From Streptomyces sp. H27-H5 (GTDB lineage Bacteria > Actinomycetota > Actinomycetes > Streptomycetales > Streptomycetaceae): a stretch of 64,000 bases of DNA. How positions within the stretch are numbered: the first letter of the stretch is position 1; each line of letters begins with the position of its first letter. The notes under the pieces are model-generated. The model had not been told where the DNA came from. It was given only the letters and a program-made list of their open reading frames with translations, and did not search any database. Location of the stretch: the NCBI RefSeq assembly GCF_026627505.1, contig NZ_JAPNLK010000038.1, positions 1 through 64,000 of the forward strand. The letters run 5' to 3'. The translations under genes were made by a program, and so were the position numbers. Below, piece by piece: positions 19,172 to 27,370 of the stretch.

Positions 19172-19209
19172 GCTGGTCATCACGTCATAACCAGCGACTT
19201 GTATTGACA
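19172..19209 (+). promoter_or_regulatory. Operator-like inverted repeat and -35 box upstream of the alpha-galactosidase gene
   Basis: GCTGGT (19172-19177) and ACCAGC (19190-19195) are perfect arms around a 12-nt centre with partial extra symmetry. The consensus -35 hexamer TTGACA follows at 19204-19209; a matching -10 is weak. The arms resemble GntR- or LacI-type sugar-repressor sites. The regulator is not known. Confidence 0.45.
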
Positions 19210-19279
19210 GTGGGTAGCCGCACCGCTGCACTGAGCGCTCGACAGACCCTCGGTACGTCCCCCACGTCAAGGAGACCCC

Positions 19280-20962
19280 GTGCCGCCTCGCCCGCGTGCG
19301 TCGCTCCCCTGTCTGACCGCGGCCGCCCTGCTCGCCCTCCTCCTGTCCCCCGCGACGGCGGCGGCCGAGCCCACCGCCACCTCGGACACCCCGCTCGCCC
19401 TCACCCCTCCCATGGGATGGAACAACTGGGCGCACTACATGTGCGACATCGACGAGGCCAAGGTGGTCGCGAACGCCGACGCGCTCGTCTCCACCGGTCT
19501 CGCCGCCAAGGGCTACGACACGGTGACCGTCGACGACTGCTGGATGCTGAAGAGCCGTGACGCCGACGGCGACCTGGTCGCCGATCCGGAGAAGTTCCCG
19601 CACGGGATGGCCTGGCTCGGCAAGTACCTGCACGCCAAGGGGCTGAAGTTCGGCATCTACCAGGACGCGGGCGCGCTGACCTGCGGGCGCTATCCCGGCA
19701 GCGGGGCGCCCGCGGGCGGGGGCGCGGACCACTACGCGCGCGACGCCCGGCTCTTCGCCTCCTGGAAGGCGGACTTCGTCAAGATGGACGGCTGCAACCT
19801 GTACGTGCCGCCCGGCAAGACGAAGGAACAGGCCTACCGCGACGCGTACAACGGCGTGGCCCGGGCCCTGCGCGACAGCGGCCGCGACATGGTCCTGTCC
19901 GCGTCCGCGCCCGCCTACTTCCAGCAGGGCGAATGGGGCGGCGCCGACTGGCACAAGGTGATCGACTGGGTCGGCGAGACCGGCCAGTTGTGGCGCGAGG
20001 GCCGTGACATCAAGGTGTACGCGCCGACCGCGCCCACGACCTCGCGGTGGAGTTCGGTCCTCGGCAACTACGGCTACAACCGTTGGCTCGGCCGGTACGC
20101 GGGCCCCGGCAACTGGAACGACCCGGACTTCCTCATCGCCGGCGCCCCCGGACTCACCGAGGCGGAGAGCCGCAGCCAGGTCGGCCTGTGGGCCATGATG
20201 GCTGCCCCCTTCATCCTCTCCTCCGAGGTCTCCGCGCTCACCCCGGCCGGGCTCGCCGCGCTCGGCAACACCGACCTGATCGCGCTCGACCAGGACCCGT
20301 TGGGCCGGCAGGGCGCGGTGGTCTCCTCGAACGGCACCTCCGACGTCCTGGTGCGGCCGCTCGCGAACGGCGACCGCGCGGTGGCCGTCCTCAACCGCAC
20401 CGGCGCGGCCATGGACGTCGACGTGCCGCTGGAGGACATCGGCCTGCCCTCGTCGTGCGCCGTCGACGTCAAGGACCTGTGGAGCGGGGCACACCGTGAG
20501 GCGACCGTCTCGCTGACCGGCAGGGTAGCCGCCCACGACACCGCGGTGTGGCGGCTCACCCCGCGCGGCTGCGGCAAGGCCGTGCCGACCGGGCAGATCG
20601 CCGGCAACGCGGCCAAGTGCGCCGACGGGGCCAACACCAGCGGTGTCGGCGCGGTGGTCATGGCAGCCTGTACCGGCGCCCCCGACCAGCGGTGGACCGT
20701 GGGCCCCGACTCCCGTCTGCGGTCGGCCGGCCAGTGCCTGACCGCCGGGGACGGCGACCTGGTGGAGCTCGCCGACTGCGTGCCCGGGCGATCCCGGCAG
20801 AGCTGGGCGCACGACCGTCCCGGCGCCCTGGTCGAGAAGAGCAGCGGGCTGTGCCTGACCGCGCCCGCGGCCGCGGCGACCCCGGACGCGCCGGCCGAGC
20901 GGCTGCGCCTGACCCCCTGTGGCGACCACCGGATCGACCAGACCTGGGCCCTGCCGGCCTGA
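19280..20962 (+). CDS. Secreted alpha-galactosidase GH27 with ricin-type lectin domain
   Basis: A 560-aa secreted glycosidase. The signal peptide (about 1-31) ends in ATAAAE. The GH27 barrel follows: PPMGWNNWAHYMC, TVTVDDCWMLKSRD, the nucleophile Asp170 in VKMDGCN, and the acid/base region LWREGRDIKV, then WNDPDFLIAG. A beta domain follows. From about residue 435 to the end is a ricin-B-type (CBM13) module with three QxW-like repeats (DQRWTVG, RQSWAHD, DQTWALP) and paired Cys. It releases terminal alpha-galactose from galactosides outside the cell, with the lectin module binding polysaccharide. Start: GTG at 19280 after AAGGAGA. The GH89 gene follows within 60 nt. Confidence 0.92.
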   Translation: MPPRPRASLPCLTAAALLALLLSPATAAAEPTATSDTPLALTPPMGWNNWAHYMCDIDEAKVVANADALVSTGLAAKGYDTVTVDDCWMLKSRDADGDLVADPEKFPHGMAWLGKYLHAKGLKFGIYQDAGALTCGRYPGSGAPAGGGADHYARDARLFASWKADFVKMDGCNLYVPPGKTKEQAYRDAYNGVARALRDSGRDMVLSASAPAYFQQGEWGGADWHKVIDWVGETGQLWREGRDIKVYAPTAPTTSRWSSVLGNYGYNRWLGRYAGPGNWNDPDFLIAGAPGLTEAESRSQVGLWAMMAAPFILSSEVSALTPAGLAALGNTDLIALDQDPLGRQGAVVSSNGTSDVLVRPLANGDRAVAVLNRTGAAMDVDVPLEDIGLPSSCAVDVKDLWSGAHREATVSLTGRVAAHDTAVWRLTPRGCGKAVPTGQIAGNAAKCADGANTSGVGAVVMAACTGAPDQRWTVGPDSRLRSAGQCLTAGDGDLVELADCVPGRSRQSWAHDRPGALVEKSSGLCLTAPAAAATPDAPAERLRLTPCGDHRIDQTWALPA

Positions 20963-21021
20963 CGGCTCCGGTCCGACGCTCCGACCCGACGGCACCGATC
21001 GACGGAATGAGGTACGGCTCG

Positions 21022-23298
21022 ATGGCACGCAGCGGGCGCCCGCGAGGGCGCCGTACGGTCGCGGTGGCGGCGCTTCCCGCGGCACTGCTCGTCCTGGTCC
21101 TGGCGGGGGCGACGCCCGGGGCGGTCGCCTCGGGCGCGGGATCACCCGCCGCGCCCGACGTACGGCAGTCCGACGTACGTCGGCTTACGCCGGCCCGGGA
21201 CTTCGACGCGCGTCCGGCGCGGGAGGCCCTGGAGCGGCTGCTGCCGCGGCACGCCGGGCAGTTCACCCTGGCGCCCGACGCGGGCGGCGCGGCGGACACC
21301 TTCACGGTGTCCGGGACGGCGGGCGCCATCACGGTGCGCGGCACCAGCGGCGCGACCCTGCTCACCGGGGTCGGCTGGTACCTCCAGCACGTCGCGGGCG
21401 CCGACATCGGCTGGCCCGGCGACAGCCTGGGGATGCTGCCGGAGCGCTTGCCGGCCGTACCGAAGTCGGTCACCCGGAGCGCGCTGGTCGCCCACCGGTA
21501 CGCGCTCAACGACACCGACGACGGCTACTCGGGCCCCTACCGCACCTTCGAGGAGCACCGGCGGCAGATCGACCTGCTGGCCCTGCACGGCGTCAACGAG
21601 GTGTTCGTGCAGGTCGGCGCCGAGTATCCGTACTACCGGGCGCTCCAGCGGTTCGGATACTCGGCGGCGGAGCTGAGGGCGTGGATCCCCGGTCCCGCGC
21701 ACCAGAGTTGGTGGTTGTTGCAGAACATGAGCGGCTTCGGCGGACCGGTCTCGGAAGGGCTGATGCGCGAGCGGGCCGGGATCGGCGGCCGGATCGCCGA
21801 GCAGTTGCGCGGCCTCGGCATGACCCCGGTGCTCCCGGGCTTCTTCGGCACGGTGCCGCCGGCGTTCGCAGCGCGCAACCCCGGTGCCACGACGGTGCCG
21901 CAGGGCGACTGGGCGGGCTTCGACCGTCCGGACTGGTTGGACCCGAACTCGGCCGCGTTCGGGAAGCTGGCCGCCGCGTACTACGCGGAACAGCGGGCGG
22001 TGTTCGGAGACAGTTCCATGTACCGGATGAGCCCGCTGCACGAGGGCGGCAAGACGGGTCCGGTGGACGTGACGGCGGCCGCCGGGGCGGTGCAGAAGGC
22101 GCTGTGGGCGGCCCATCCCGGCGCACTGTGGGCCGTGTTGGGCTGGCAGGAGGATCCGAGGAGGGAACTCCTGGCCGGGGTCGACACCTCGAAGCTGTTG
22201 GTCCTGGACGGACTGTCCGACCGGTACGACGGGTTGGACCGGGAGGCCCGTTGGGGCGGCGCTCCCTACGCGCTGGGCACGATCCCCAACTTCGGCGGAC
22301 ACACCACGATCGGCGCCAACACCCCGGTGTGGGCCGACCGGTTCGGCGCGTGGCGGTCCAAGTCGAACAGTGCGCTCGCGGGCATCGCGTACATGCCGGA
22401 GGCCACCGGGACCGATCCCGCCGCCTTCGACCTCTTCACGGATCTGGCCTGGGAGTCCGGGCCGATCGACCAGAGGAAGTGGTTCGCGGCGTACTCCGCC
22501 CGCCGGTACGGGCGCGCCGACGCCGAGGCGGCGGCCGCGTGGGAGGAACTGCGCAAGGGCCCGTACAGCACCCCCTCGGGCCTGTGGTCGGAGTCCCAGG
22601 ACGGCCTGTTCACGGCCCGGCCGAGCCTGAGCGCGGCGGGATCCGCCCGATGGAGCCCCACGTCGATGCGCTATCCGGCGGGTTCGGTGCGGCGCGCCCT
22701 GGACCACCTGTTGAAGGTGGACCCGCCGCTGCGGGGTTCCAGCGCCTACCGGTACGACCTGGTGGACACGGCCCGGCAGGCGTTGGCGAACCATTCGCGG
22801 GTGCTGCTGCCGAGGATCAAGGCGGCGTACGACGCGAAGGACGTGCGCCTGTTCCGTGAGTTGACCGCGCAGTGGCGCGACGGTGAGAGGCGCTTGGACG
22901 CCGTCACGAGCGCCGACCCGCACTTCCTGCTGGGGCCCCGCCTCTCGGCCGCCCGCTCCCGGGGCGCGGGCCGGGCGGAGGCGGACCGGTACGAATACGA
23001 CGCGCGTTCGCTCCTGAGCGTGTGGGGGCCGCGCGCCGCCTCGGAGGGAGGCTCCCTGCACGACTACGCGAACCGTGAGTGGGGCGGTCTCGTCTCGGAG
23101 CTGTACGCGCCGCGTTGGGACGCGTACTTCGCCACGCTGGAGGAGGCGCTGGTCCGGCGGGCGGTGCCCCGGCAGATCGACTGGCACGCCTTCGACGAGG
23201 AGTGGGCGCGGCGGACCACTCGCCATGCCCAGGCACCGGTCGGGGATCCGTACGCCCTGGCGGCGGGGATCGCGGCCGCGCTTCCCGCCGCGAAATGA
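21022..23298 (+). CDS. Secreted alpha-N-acetylglucosaminidase, GH89
   Basis: A 758-aa secreted enzyme. The signal peptide lies at about residues 1-40 (VAVAALPAALLVLVLAGATPG, cleavage near VASG). NAGLU-type features are RYALNDTDDGYSGPYRTFEEHRRQIDLLALHGVNEVFVQVGAEYPYYR (about 160-205), then MSPLHEGGKTG (about 338) and WAVLGWQEDPRRELL. The helical C-terminal domain covers the last 250 residues. GH89 enzymes release terminal alpha-linked GlcNAc from glycans such as gastric mucin or heparan-type chains. The ATG at 21022 has GAGG 9 nt upstream; an in-frame ATG at 21007 is the alternative. It is most likely co-transcribed with the alpha-galactosidase. Confidence 0.88.
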   Translation: MARSGRPRGRRTVAVAALPAALLVLVLAGATPGAVASGAGSPAAPDVRQSDVRRLTPARDFDARPAREALERLLPRHAGQFTLAPDAGGAADTFTVSGTAGAITVRGTSGATLLTGVGWYLQHVAGADIGWPGDSLGMLPERLPAVPKSVTRSALVAHRYALNDTDDGYSGPYRTFEEHRRQIDLLALHGVNEVFVQVGAEYPYYRALQRFGYSAAELRAWIPGPAHQSWWLLQNMSGFGGPVSEGLMRERAGIGGRIAEQLRGLGMTPVLPGFFGTVPPAFAARNPGATTVPQGDWAGFDRPDWLDPNSAAFGKLAAAYYAEQRAVFGDSSMYRMSPLHEGGKTGPVDVTAAAGAVQKALWAAHPGALWAVLGWQEDPRRELLAGVDTSKLLVLDGLSDRYDGLDREARWGGAPYALGTIPNFGGHTTIGANTPVWADRFGAWRSKSNSALAGIAYMPEATGTDPAAFDLFTDLAWESGPIDQRKWFAAYSARRYGRADAEAAAAWEELRKGPYSTPSGLWSESQDGLFTARPSLSAAGSARWSPTSMRYPAGSVRRALDHLLKVDPPLRGSSAYRYDLVDTARQALANHSRVLLPRIKAAYDAKDVRLFRELTAQWRDGERRLDAVTSADPHFLLGPRLSAARSRGAGRAEADRYEYDARSLLSVWGPRAASEGGSLHDYANREWGGLVSELYAPRWDAYFATLEEALVRRAVPRQIDWHAFDEEWARRTTRHAQAPVGDPYALAAGIAAALPAAK

Positions 23299-23345
23299 CC
23301 TACATCATCGGCCGTGGCGCTGTCCGGGACTTCCCGTGACCGTCA

Positions 23346-23377
23346 CTCTCACGTGGGTAATTCCACACTCGTGAGAG
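23346..23377. terminator. Nested palindrome downstream of the GH89 gene
   Basis: CTCTCACG (23346-23353) and CGTGAGAG (23370-23377) are perfect 8-nt arms, and an inner TGG/CCA pair flanks GTAATT. It lies about 48 nt after the GH89 stop, so a terminator is the simplest reading. Its AT-rich centre and the next gene's position also allow an operator. Confidence 0.5.
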
Positions 23378-23504
23378 GGAGAGCACATACGGCTGATCAC
23401 CACACTGGACGGGTGGTCGGTTCACTGGCCCGGACACGAACAGGGGCGGCTGTCGGAGCGATCCGGTGGCCGCCCCTTCCGACGCCCCCAGGAGCGCACC
23501 GAGC

Positions 23505-23720
23505 ATGTCCGAGACCGAGCCGGAGCGGCCCTCCCCGGCGCCGGAAGCCCCGTCCGACCTCGCGACCGCGCCGATCCGGGCCGGCGGGGACCCCGACCAG
23601 GCCGTCCCCCCGTCGCCGCGGGTCGGGGAGCCGGCGCGGGAGCCGTCGTCGCGCTCGGAGCCGTGGGACCTGATCACCGACGGGGTGGTCGAGCTGCGCA
23701 AGCGCAGGCCCCGCGGATGA
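23505..23720 (+). CDS. Small acidic, disordered hypothetical protein
   Basis: 71 aa: Pro/Glu/Arg-rich and low-complexity for the first 50 residues, then the more ordered tail EPWDLITDGVVELRKRRPRG. There is no signal peptide or membrane segment. The ATG at 23505 has AGGAG about 10 nt upstream. It precedes the SigK locus by 120 nt on the same strand. I do not recognise a family; it may be a real small protein, since codon bias fits coding sequence, but support is modest. Confidence 0.5.
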   Translation: MSETEPERPSPAPEAPSDLATAPIRAGGDPDQAVPPSPRVGEPAREPSSRSEPWDLITDGVVELRKRRPRG

Positions 23721-23758
23721 CGGGTGCGGGGCCGACGGGCACCGCCGGCGGGCGGGGC

Positions 23759-23787
23759 CAATCCAGTGGCTCGGCGGCTACGAATGG
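23759..23787 (+). promoter_or_regulatory. Candidate sigma-K-type promoter of sigK
   Basis: CCAATCC (23759-23765), 16 nt, then CGAATG (23782-23787). From memory, the mycobacterial sigma-K consensus is CCATCC and CGAATA with 16-17 nt between. The same layout occurs upstream of the fasciclin gene at 25259. The start codon is 55 nt downstream. Confidence 0.6.
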
Positions 23788-23841
23788 CTCATGAGGCGCG
23801 CGGATGCCGACGAACGACCGGGAATCCCGGAGGATCTTCCC

Positions 23842-24423
23842 GTGAACGACGTGACACGAGCGGACCGCGCCGAGGACGGCATGTCAGCCCTCCTCGGCCG
23901 GGTCGCCGAAGGGGACGAGGACGCCTTCGTCTCGGTGTACGAGGCAGTGAGCGGGTCCGTGCTGGGCCTGGCGTACACGGTGCTGCGCGACCGGGCCCAG
24001 GCCGAGGAGGTGGCGCAGGAGGTGCTCGTCGAGGTGTGGCGTACCGCCGGGCGCTACCGCGCCGACCGGGGCAGCGTGCGGACCTGGGTGCTGACGATGG
24101 CGCACCGCCGCGCGGTGGACCGGGTGCGTTCCGCGCAGGCCTCGACCGAGCGGGAGCGGCGCGCGGCGCGGCTGGAGGCCGCGCTTCCGGAGTTCGACGA
24201 GGTGAGCGAGGCGGTGGAGCACCACGAGGAGCGTGACCGGGTGCGGCGCTGCCTGGGCTCGCTGACCGAGATCCAGCGCCAGTCGGTCACCCTGGCCTAC
24301 TACCGGGGTCTGACCTGCCGCGAGGTGTCCGAGGAGCTGTCGGTGCCGCTGGGTACCGTGAAGACGCGCCTGCGCGACGGGCTGCTGCGGCTGCGCGACT
24401 GTCTCGGGGTGAACGGCGGATGA
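23842..24423 (+). CDS. sigK: ECF sigma factor, SigK type
   Basis: A 193-aa ECF sigma factor. Region 2 is ALLGRVAEGDEDAFVSVYEAVSGSVLGLAYTVLRDRAQAEEVAQEVLVEVWRTAGRY (about 15-70), and RGSVRTWVLTMAHRRAVDRVRS completes it. Region 4 (TEIQRQSVTLAYYRGLTCREVSEELSVPLGTVKTRLRDGLLRLRD) closes the protein. The QRQSVTLAYYRGLTxxEVAE motif is characteristic of the SigK/SigL clade. Start: GTG at 23842 with GGAGG 8 nt upstream; a longer ATG form at 23791 lies too close to the putative promoter. It overlaps the anti-sigma gene by 4 nt. It should direct RNA polymerase to its own locus and to the fasciclin gene. Confidence 0.9.
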   Translation: MNDVTRADRAEDGMSALLGRVAEGDEDAFVSVYEAVSGSVLGLAYTVLRDRAQAEEVAQEVLVEVWRTAGRYRADRGSVRTWVLTMAHRRAVDRVRSAQASTERERRAARLEAALPEFDEVSEAVEHHEERDRVRRCLGSLTEIQRQSVTLAYYRGLTCREVSEELSVPLGTVKTRLRDGLLRLRDCLGVNGG

Positions 24424-25208
24424 GCACAGAGGACACGGAAGGCACGGAAGGCGCGACGCGCCGCATGCACGAGGGCACGGGCGCCTACGTCACGGACGCG
24501 CTGCCCCCGGCGGAGCGGGCGGCCTTCGAGGCGCACCTGGAGACCTGCGAGGCGTGCCTGCGGGAGGTCGCGGAACTCGCGGCCACCGCGGCCCTGCTGG
24601 GCCGGGCGGTGGCCGTGGAGCCGCCGCCGGCGCTCCGGGAGTCGGTGCTGCGCGAGATCCGGGCGGTGCCCGCGCGGCCGGATCCCGTACGGGTGCCCGC
24701 GCACCACGCGCGGCCCGCCCGGCCCTGGCTCCGCTGGGCCCTGGCGGCCTGCCTCGCGGCGGCGGTCGGTTTCGGCGGGGTGGCGGCCTGGCAGTACCAG
24801 CGGGCCGAGACGGCCCGGCAGGACGCCCGACGGGTCGAGGCGCGGGCGGCGGCACTCACGGAGCTGCTGGCGGCGCCCGACGCGCGGCTGACCACGGGCC
24901 GCATGGCCGACGGCGGCACGGGCACGGTGGTGCTCTCCCGGGACCGGGACCGGGCCGTGTTCGTGGCCGACGGCCTGGCGGCGCCGCCCGAGGGGCGGGT
25001 GTACCAACTGTGGTACGCCGACCCGAAGGGCGTCATGCGTCCGGCCGGGCTGATGGACCCGGCGCGACCCGACGCGCCGGCGCTGCTCAGGGGCGAGGTG
25101 GGCCCCGCCACCGGGGTCGGGGTCACGGAGGAACCGGCGGGCGGTTCGGCCGCACCGACCACGGATCCGCTGGTGGTGCTCGCGTTCCCGGCGGCGGGCG
25201 CCGCGTAG
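24420..25208 (+). CDS. rskA: Anti-sigma-K factor, RskA type
   Basis: A 262-aa membrane-anchored anti-sigma factor. The cytoplasmic N-terminal zinc anti-sigma motif is FEAHLETCEACLREVAEL (H-x3-C-x2-C, about 36-53). One membrane helix follows (PWLRWALAACLAAAVGFGGVAAW, about 98-120), then a coiled stretch. The extracytoplasmic RskA domain (about 150-262) holds VVLSRDRDRAVFVADGLAAPPEGRVYQLWYAD. It binds and holds SigK until regulated proteolysis releases it. The ATG overlaps the sigK stop (ATGA), so the pair is translationally coupled and made in a fixed ratio. Confidence 0.92.
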   Translation: MSTEDTEGTEGATRRMHEGTGAYVTDALPPAERAAFEAHLETCEACLREVAELAATAALLGRAVAVEPPPALRESVLREIRAVPARPDPVRVPAHHARPARPWLRWALAACLAAAVGFGGVAAWQYQRAETARQDARRVEARAAALTELLAAPDARLTTGRMADGGTGTVVLSRDRDRAVFVADGLAAPPEGRVYQLWYADPKGVMRPAGLMDPARPDAPALLRGEVGPATGVGVTEEPAGGSAAPTTDPLVVLAFPAAGAA

Positions 25209-25258
25209 GAGCGGAGCCGGGAGGCTCCCTCCGGGCGGCACGCATGGGACACACCTCA

Positions 25259-25287
25259 CCAAACCGGTCGCCCGACGGCTCCGAATG
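25259..25287 (+). promoter_or_regulatory. Candidate sigma-K-type promoter of the fasciclin gene
   Basis: CCAAACC (25259-25265), 16 nt, then CGAATG (25282-25287). Both boxes and the spacing match the element upstream of sigK, and the sequence just before the -10 (CGGCT) is also shared. The start codon is 98 nt downstream. Confidence 0.6.
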
Positions 25288-25385
25288 ACCCGTGTGAAGG
25301 AAGACCCGGGACGCCCGCGACCCGCACTGTCGGGCGGGGCGCCCGGGGCGGGGGGGGGGAACGACCCGACCCGAGGAGTCACGTG

Positions 25386-25973
25386 ATGACAGCACGTCGC
25401 AACACAGGCATACGCAGGGCGGCGTTCGCCGCGTCGGCCGTGGCCGCACTGGCCCTGGGGCCGGCTCTCGCCGCGGGTTCCGCGATGGCGGCGGACGGCG
25501 AACCGTTCGGACCGGGCTGCGCCTCGGTGCCGAAGGACGGCTCGGGCTCCTTCGCCGGCATGGCCAAGGACCCCGTGGCGACGGCCGCGTCGAACAACCC
25601 GGCCCTCTCGACCCTGGTCACCGCCGTCAAGAAGGCCGGCCTGGTCGACACCCTGAACAGCGCGAAGGACATCACGGTGTTCGCACCGACCAACGAGGCC
25701 TTCGCCAAGGTGCCGAAGGCCGACCTGGACAAGCTGCTGGCCGACAAGGCACAGCTCACCAAGGTCCTCACCTACCACGTGGTGGGCCAGGAGCTGACGC
25801 CGAAGCAGTTGGAGCAGGGCTCCTTCGACACCCTGTCCAAGCAGCGACTGACCACCTCCGGTTCCGGCGAGTCCTTCAAGGTGAACGGCAACGCGTCGGT
25901 GGTCTGCGGTGACGTCCACACCGCCAACGCGACGGTCTACCTGGTGGACTCCGTCCTGATGCCGAAGGCCTGA
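25386..25973 (+). CDS. Secreted fasciclin (FAS1) domain protein, MPT70-like
   Basis: A 195-aa exported protein. The signal peptide (about 1-35) is ARRNTGIRRAAFAASAVAALALGPALAAGSAMA. One FAS1 domain follows: ASNNPALSTLVTAVKKAGLVDTLNSAKDITVFAPTNEAFAKVP (H1 box) and VLTYHVVGQELTPKQL (YH motif). Two Cys (GPGCASV and VVCGDV) are placed as in mycobacterial MPB70/MPT70. In Mycobacterium, SigK drives the mpt70/mpt83 genes, so the gene order sigK-rskA-fasciclin here is a matching regulon. A surface or adhesion role is inferred. The ATG at 25386 is 7 nt after GAGGAG; the adjacent GTG at 25383 is possible. Confidence 0.92.
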   Translation: MTARRNTGIRRAAFAASAVAALALGPALAAGSAMAADGEPFGPGCASVPKDGSGSFAGMAKDPVATAASNNPALSTLVTAVKKAGLVDTLNSAKDITVFAPTNEAFAKVPKADLDKLLADKAQLTKVLTYHVVGQELTPKQLEQGSFDTLSKQRLTTSGSGESFKVNGNASVVCGDVHTANATVYLVDSVLMPKA

Positions 25974-26018
25974 TTCTCTGAAGGCCTGCTCCCGAAGGCC
26001 TGACGCCGAGGGCCCTGA
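25962..26018. repeat. Degenerate 15-bp repeats at the 3' end of the fasciclin gene
   Basis: The last codons and stop (CCGAAGGCCTGA, 25962-25973) recur as near copies starting at about 25977, 25992 and 26006, each keeping GAAGGCCTG or GAGGGCCCTG. The copies therefore repeat the end of the gene, stop codon included, into the intergenic space. Confidence 0.65.
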
Positions 26019-26050
26019 CGCCCGAATCCCGGCCCCGCTCCCCCGCCGGG

Positions 26051-27286
26051 TCACCCCAGACGGATCGGAAGGGTCTGCACGCTGTTGCCGATGAAACTGC
26101 GCTGGTAGGGCAGTTCCGCCTCGGGCACCGCGAGGTCGAGGTCCGGGAACCGGTCGAAGAGCCGCTCCAGGGCGATGCCGGCCTCCAGCCGGGCGAGCGG
26201 GGCGCCCACGCAGTAGTGCGCACCGTGCCCGAAGGAGAGATTGCGGCTGTTCCCCCGGGTGAGGTCGAAACGGTCCGCCCCGGGACCGTACGCGGCCTCG
26301 TCCCGGCCGGCCGCGGTGTAGCCCGCGAGGACCGGGGTGCCGCGGGGGATCAGGGCGCCGCCCACGGTCACGTCCCGGGTGGGGTAGCGGAACGGGAACC
26401 AGCTGACGGGGCCATCCCAGCGCAGGGTCTCGTCGACCACGTCCGACCAGCTCGCCTTGCCCTCGCGGACCAGCGCGAGCTGATCGCGGTGGGTGCACAG
26501 GGCGCGCACGGCGTTGCTGATCAGGTTGAGGGTGGTCTCGTGGCCGGCGACGAGCATCAGCCGCATCGTGCCGCTGAGTTCGGCCTCGCTGAGCCGGTCG
26601 CCGTCCTCGTCGCGGGCCGCGATCAGGGCGCTGGTGAGGTCGTCGCCCGGTGCGGCCCGGCGGGCGGCGGCGATGGTGCCCATGAGCGCGACGAGCTCGC
26701 GCACGGCGGCCATCACCTCGGCCGGGGTGGTGTCGGTGGAGACGATCACCGTGTTGGACAGGTGGTGCAGCCGCCCCCGGTGTTCCTGGTCCACGCCGAG
26801 CAGTTCGCAGATGACGCTCATCGGCAGGGGCAGTGCGAAGTGGGTCCTGAGGTCGGCGACGCCGTCCGGGGACGCTGCCGCCGCCGCGCCGAGGTCGTCG
26901 AGCAGTCCGGAGGTCAACTCCGCGATGCGCGGCCGCAGTCGCTCGACCTGGCGGGCGGTGAAGGCGTTGCCGACCAGTGAACGCAGCCTGCGGTGGTCGG
27001 CGTCGTCGGCCGTGTGCATGCCCTGGGCGTCGGCGAAGACCCGCAGGGGCCAGTCCCGGGGGACGGTGCCGTCGCGCAGGCCGGGGAAGTGCCGGGCGTC
27101 CTTGGCGACATCGGGGTGGGCGAGGAACTCCTTCAGTGCGTCGTGGCCCAGGACGACCGCGCCGGGCACTCCGCCGGGGAGGACGACCTCCGCGACGGCG
27201 CCCTGGGACCGCAGGCGGGCGTTGAGGGCGTGCGGACACCCCCCGGCGGGATCGATGACGTGCGCGTCTGCAGTGTGGGACGACAA
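26051..27286 (-). CDS. Cytochrome P450
   Basis: A soluble bacterial-type P450 of 411 aa. The I-helix oxygen-activation motif is LVAGHETTLNL (about 240). The K-helix ExxR is DETLRW (about 280). The heme-ligand loop is SFGHGAHYCVGAPLARLEAGIAL, with Cys at about residue 360. It is a class I enzyme needing ferredoxin and ferredoxin reductase, neither of which is adjacent. Closest by eye to actinomycete CYP105/107-type hydroxylases. The TTG at 27286 is supported by AGGAG 7 nt upstream; an ATG at 27352 would add 22 residues without a good ribosome site. The substrate is unknown; it is separated from the PKS operon by 3 kb and two genes. Confidence 0.88.
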   Translation of the reverse strand: MSSHTADAHVIDPAGGCPHALNARLRSQGAVAEVVLPGGVPGAVVLGHDALKEFLAHPDVAKDARHFPGLRDGTVPRDWPLRVFADAQGMHTADDADHRRLRSLVGNAFTARQVERLRPRIAELTSGLLDDLGAAAAASPDGVADLRTHFALPLPMSVICELLGVDQEHRGRLHHLSNTVIVSTDTTPAEVMAAVRELVALMGTIAAARRAAPGDDLTSALIAARDEDGDRLSEAELSGTMRLMLVAGHETTLNLISNAVRALCTHRDQLALVREGKASWSDVVDETLRWDGPVSWFPFRYPTRDVTVGGALIPRGTPVLAGYTAAGRDEAAYGPGADRFDLTRGNSRNLSFGHGAHYCVGAPLARLEAGIALERLFDRFPDLDLAVPEAELPYQRSFIGNSVQTLPIRLG

Positions 27287-27370
27287 GCCGATTCTCCTGA
27301 CCGTGTGGAAGAGACCCGGCCAACAGTGCGGCCTGGAGGACGGGTTGTTCAAGCCCGACTCCGCGCCGTC

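Noticed and set aside
26051-27286. P450 as a tailoring enzyme of the PKS operon
   Set aside because: It is separated by the propeller and LysR genes, reads in the other direction and lies outside the inverted repeats.
26051-27352. P450 start at ATG 27352
   Set aside because: The extra 22 residues have no ribosome site, while the TTG at 27286 has AGGAG at 7 nt.
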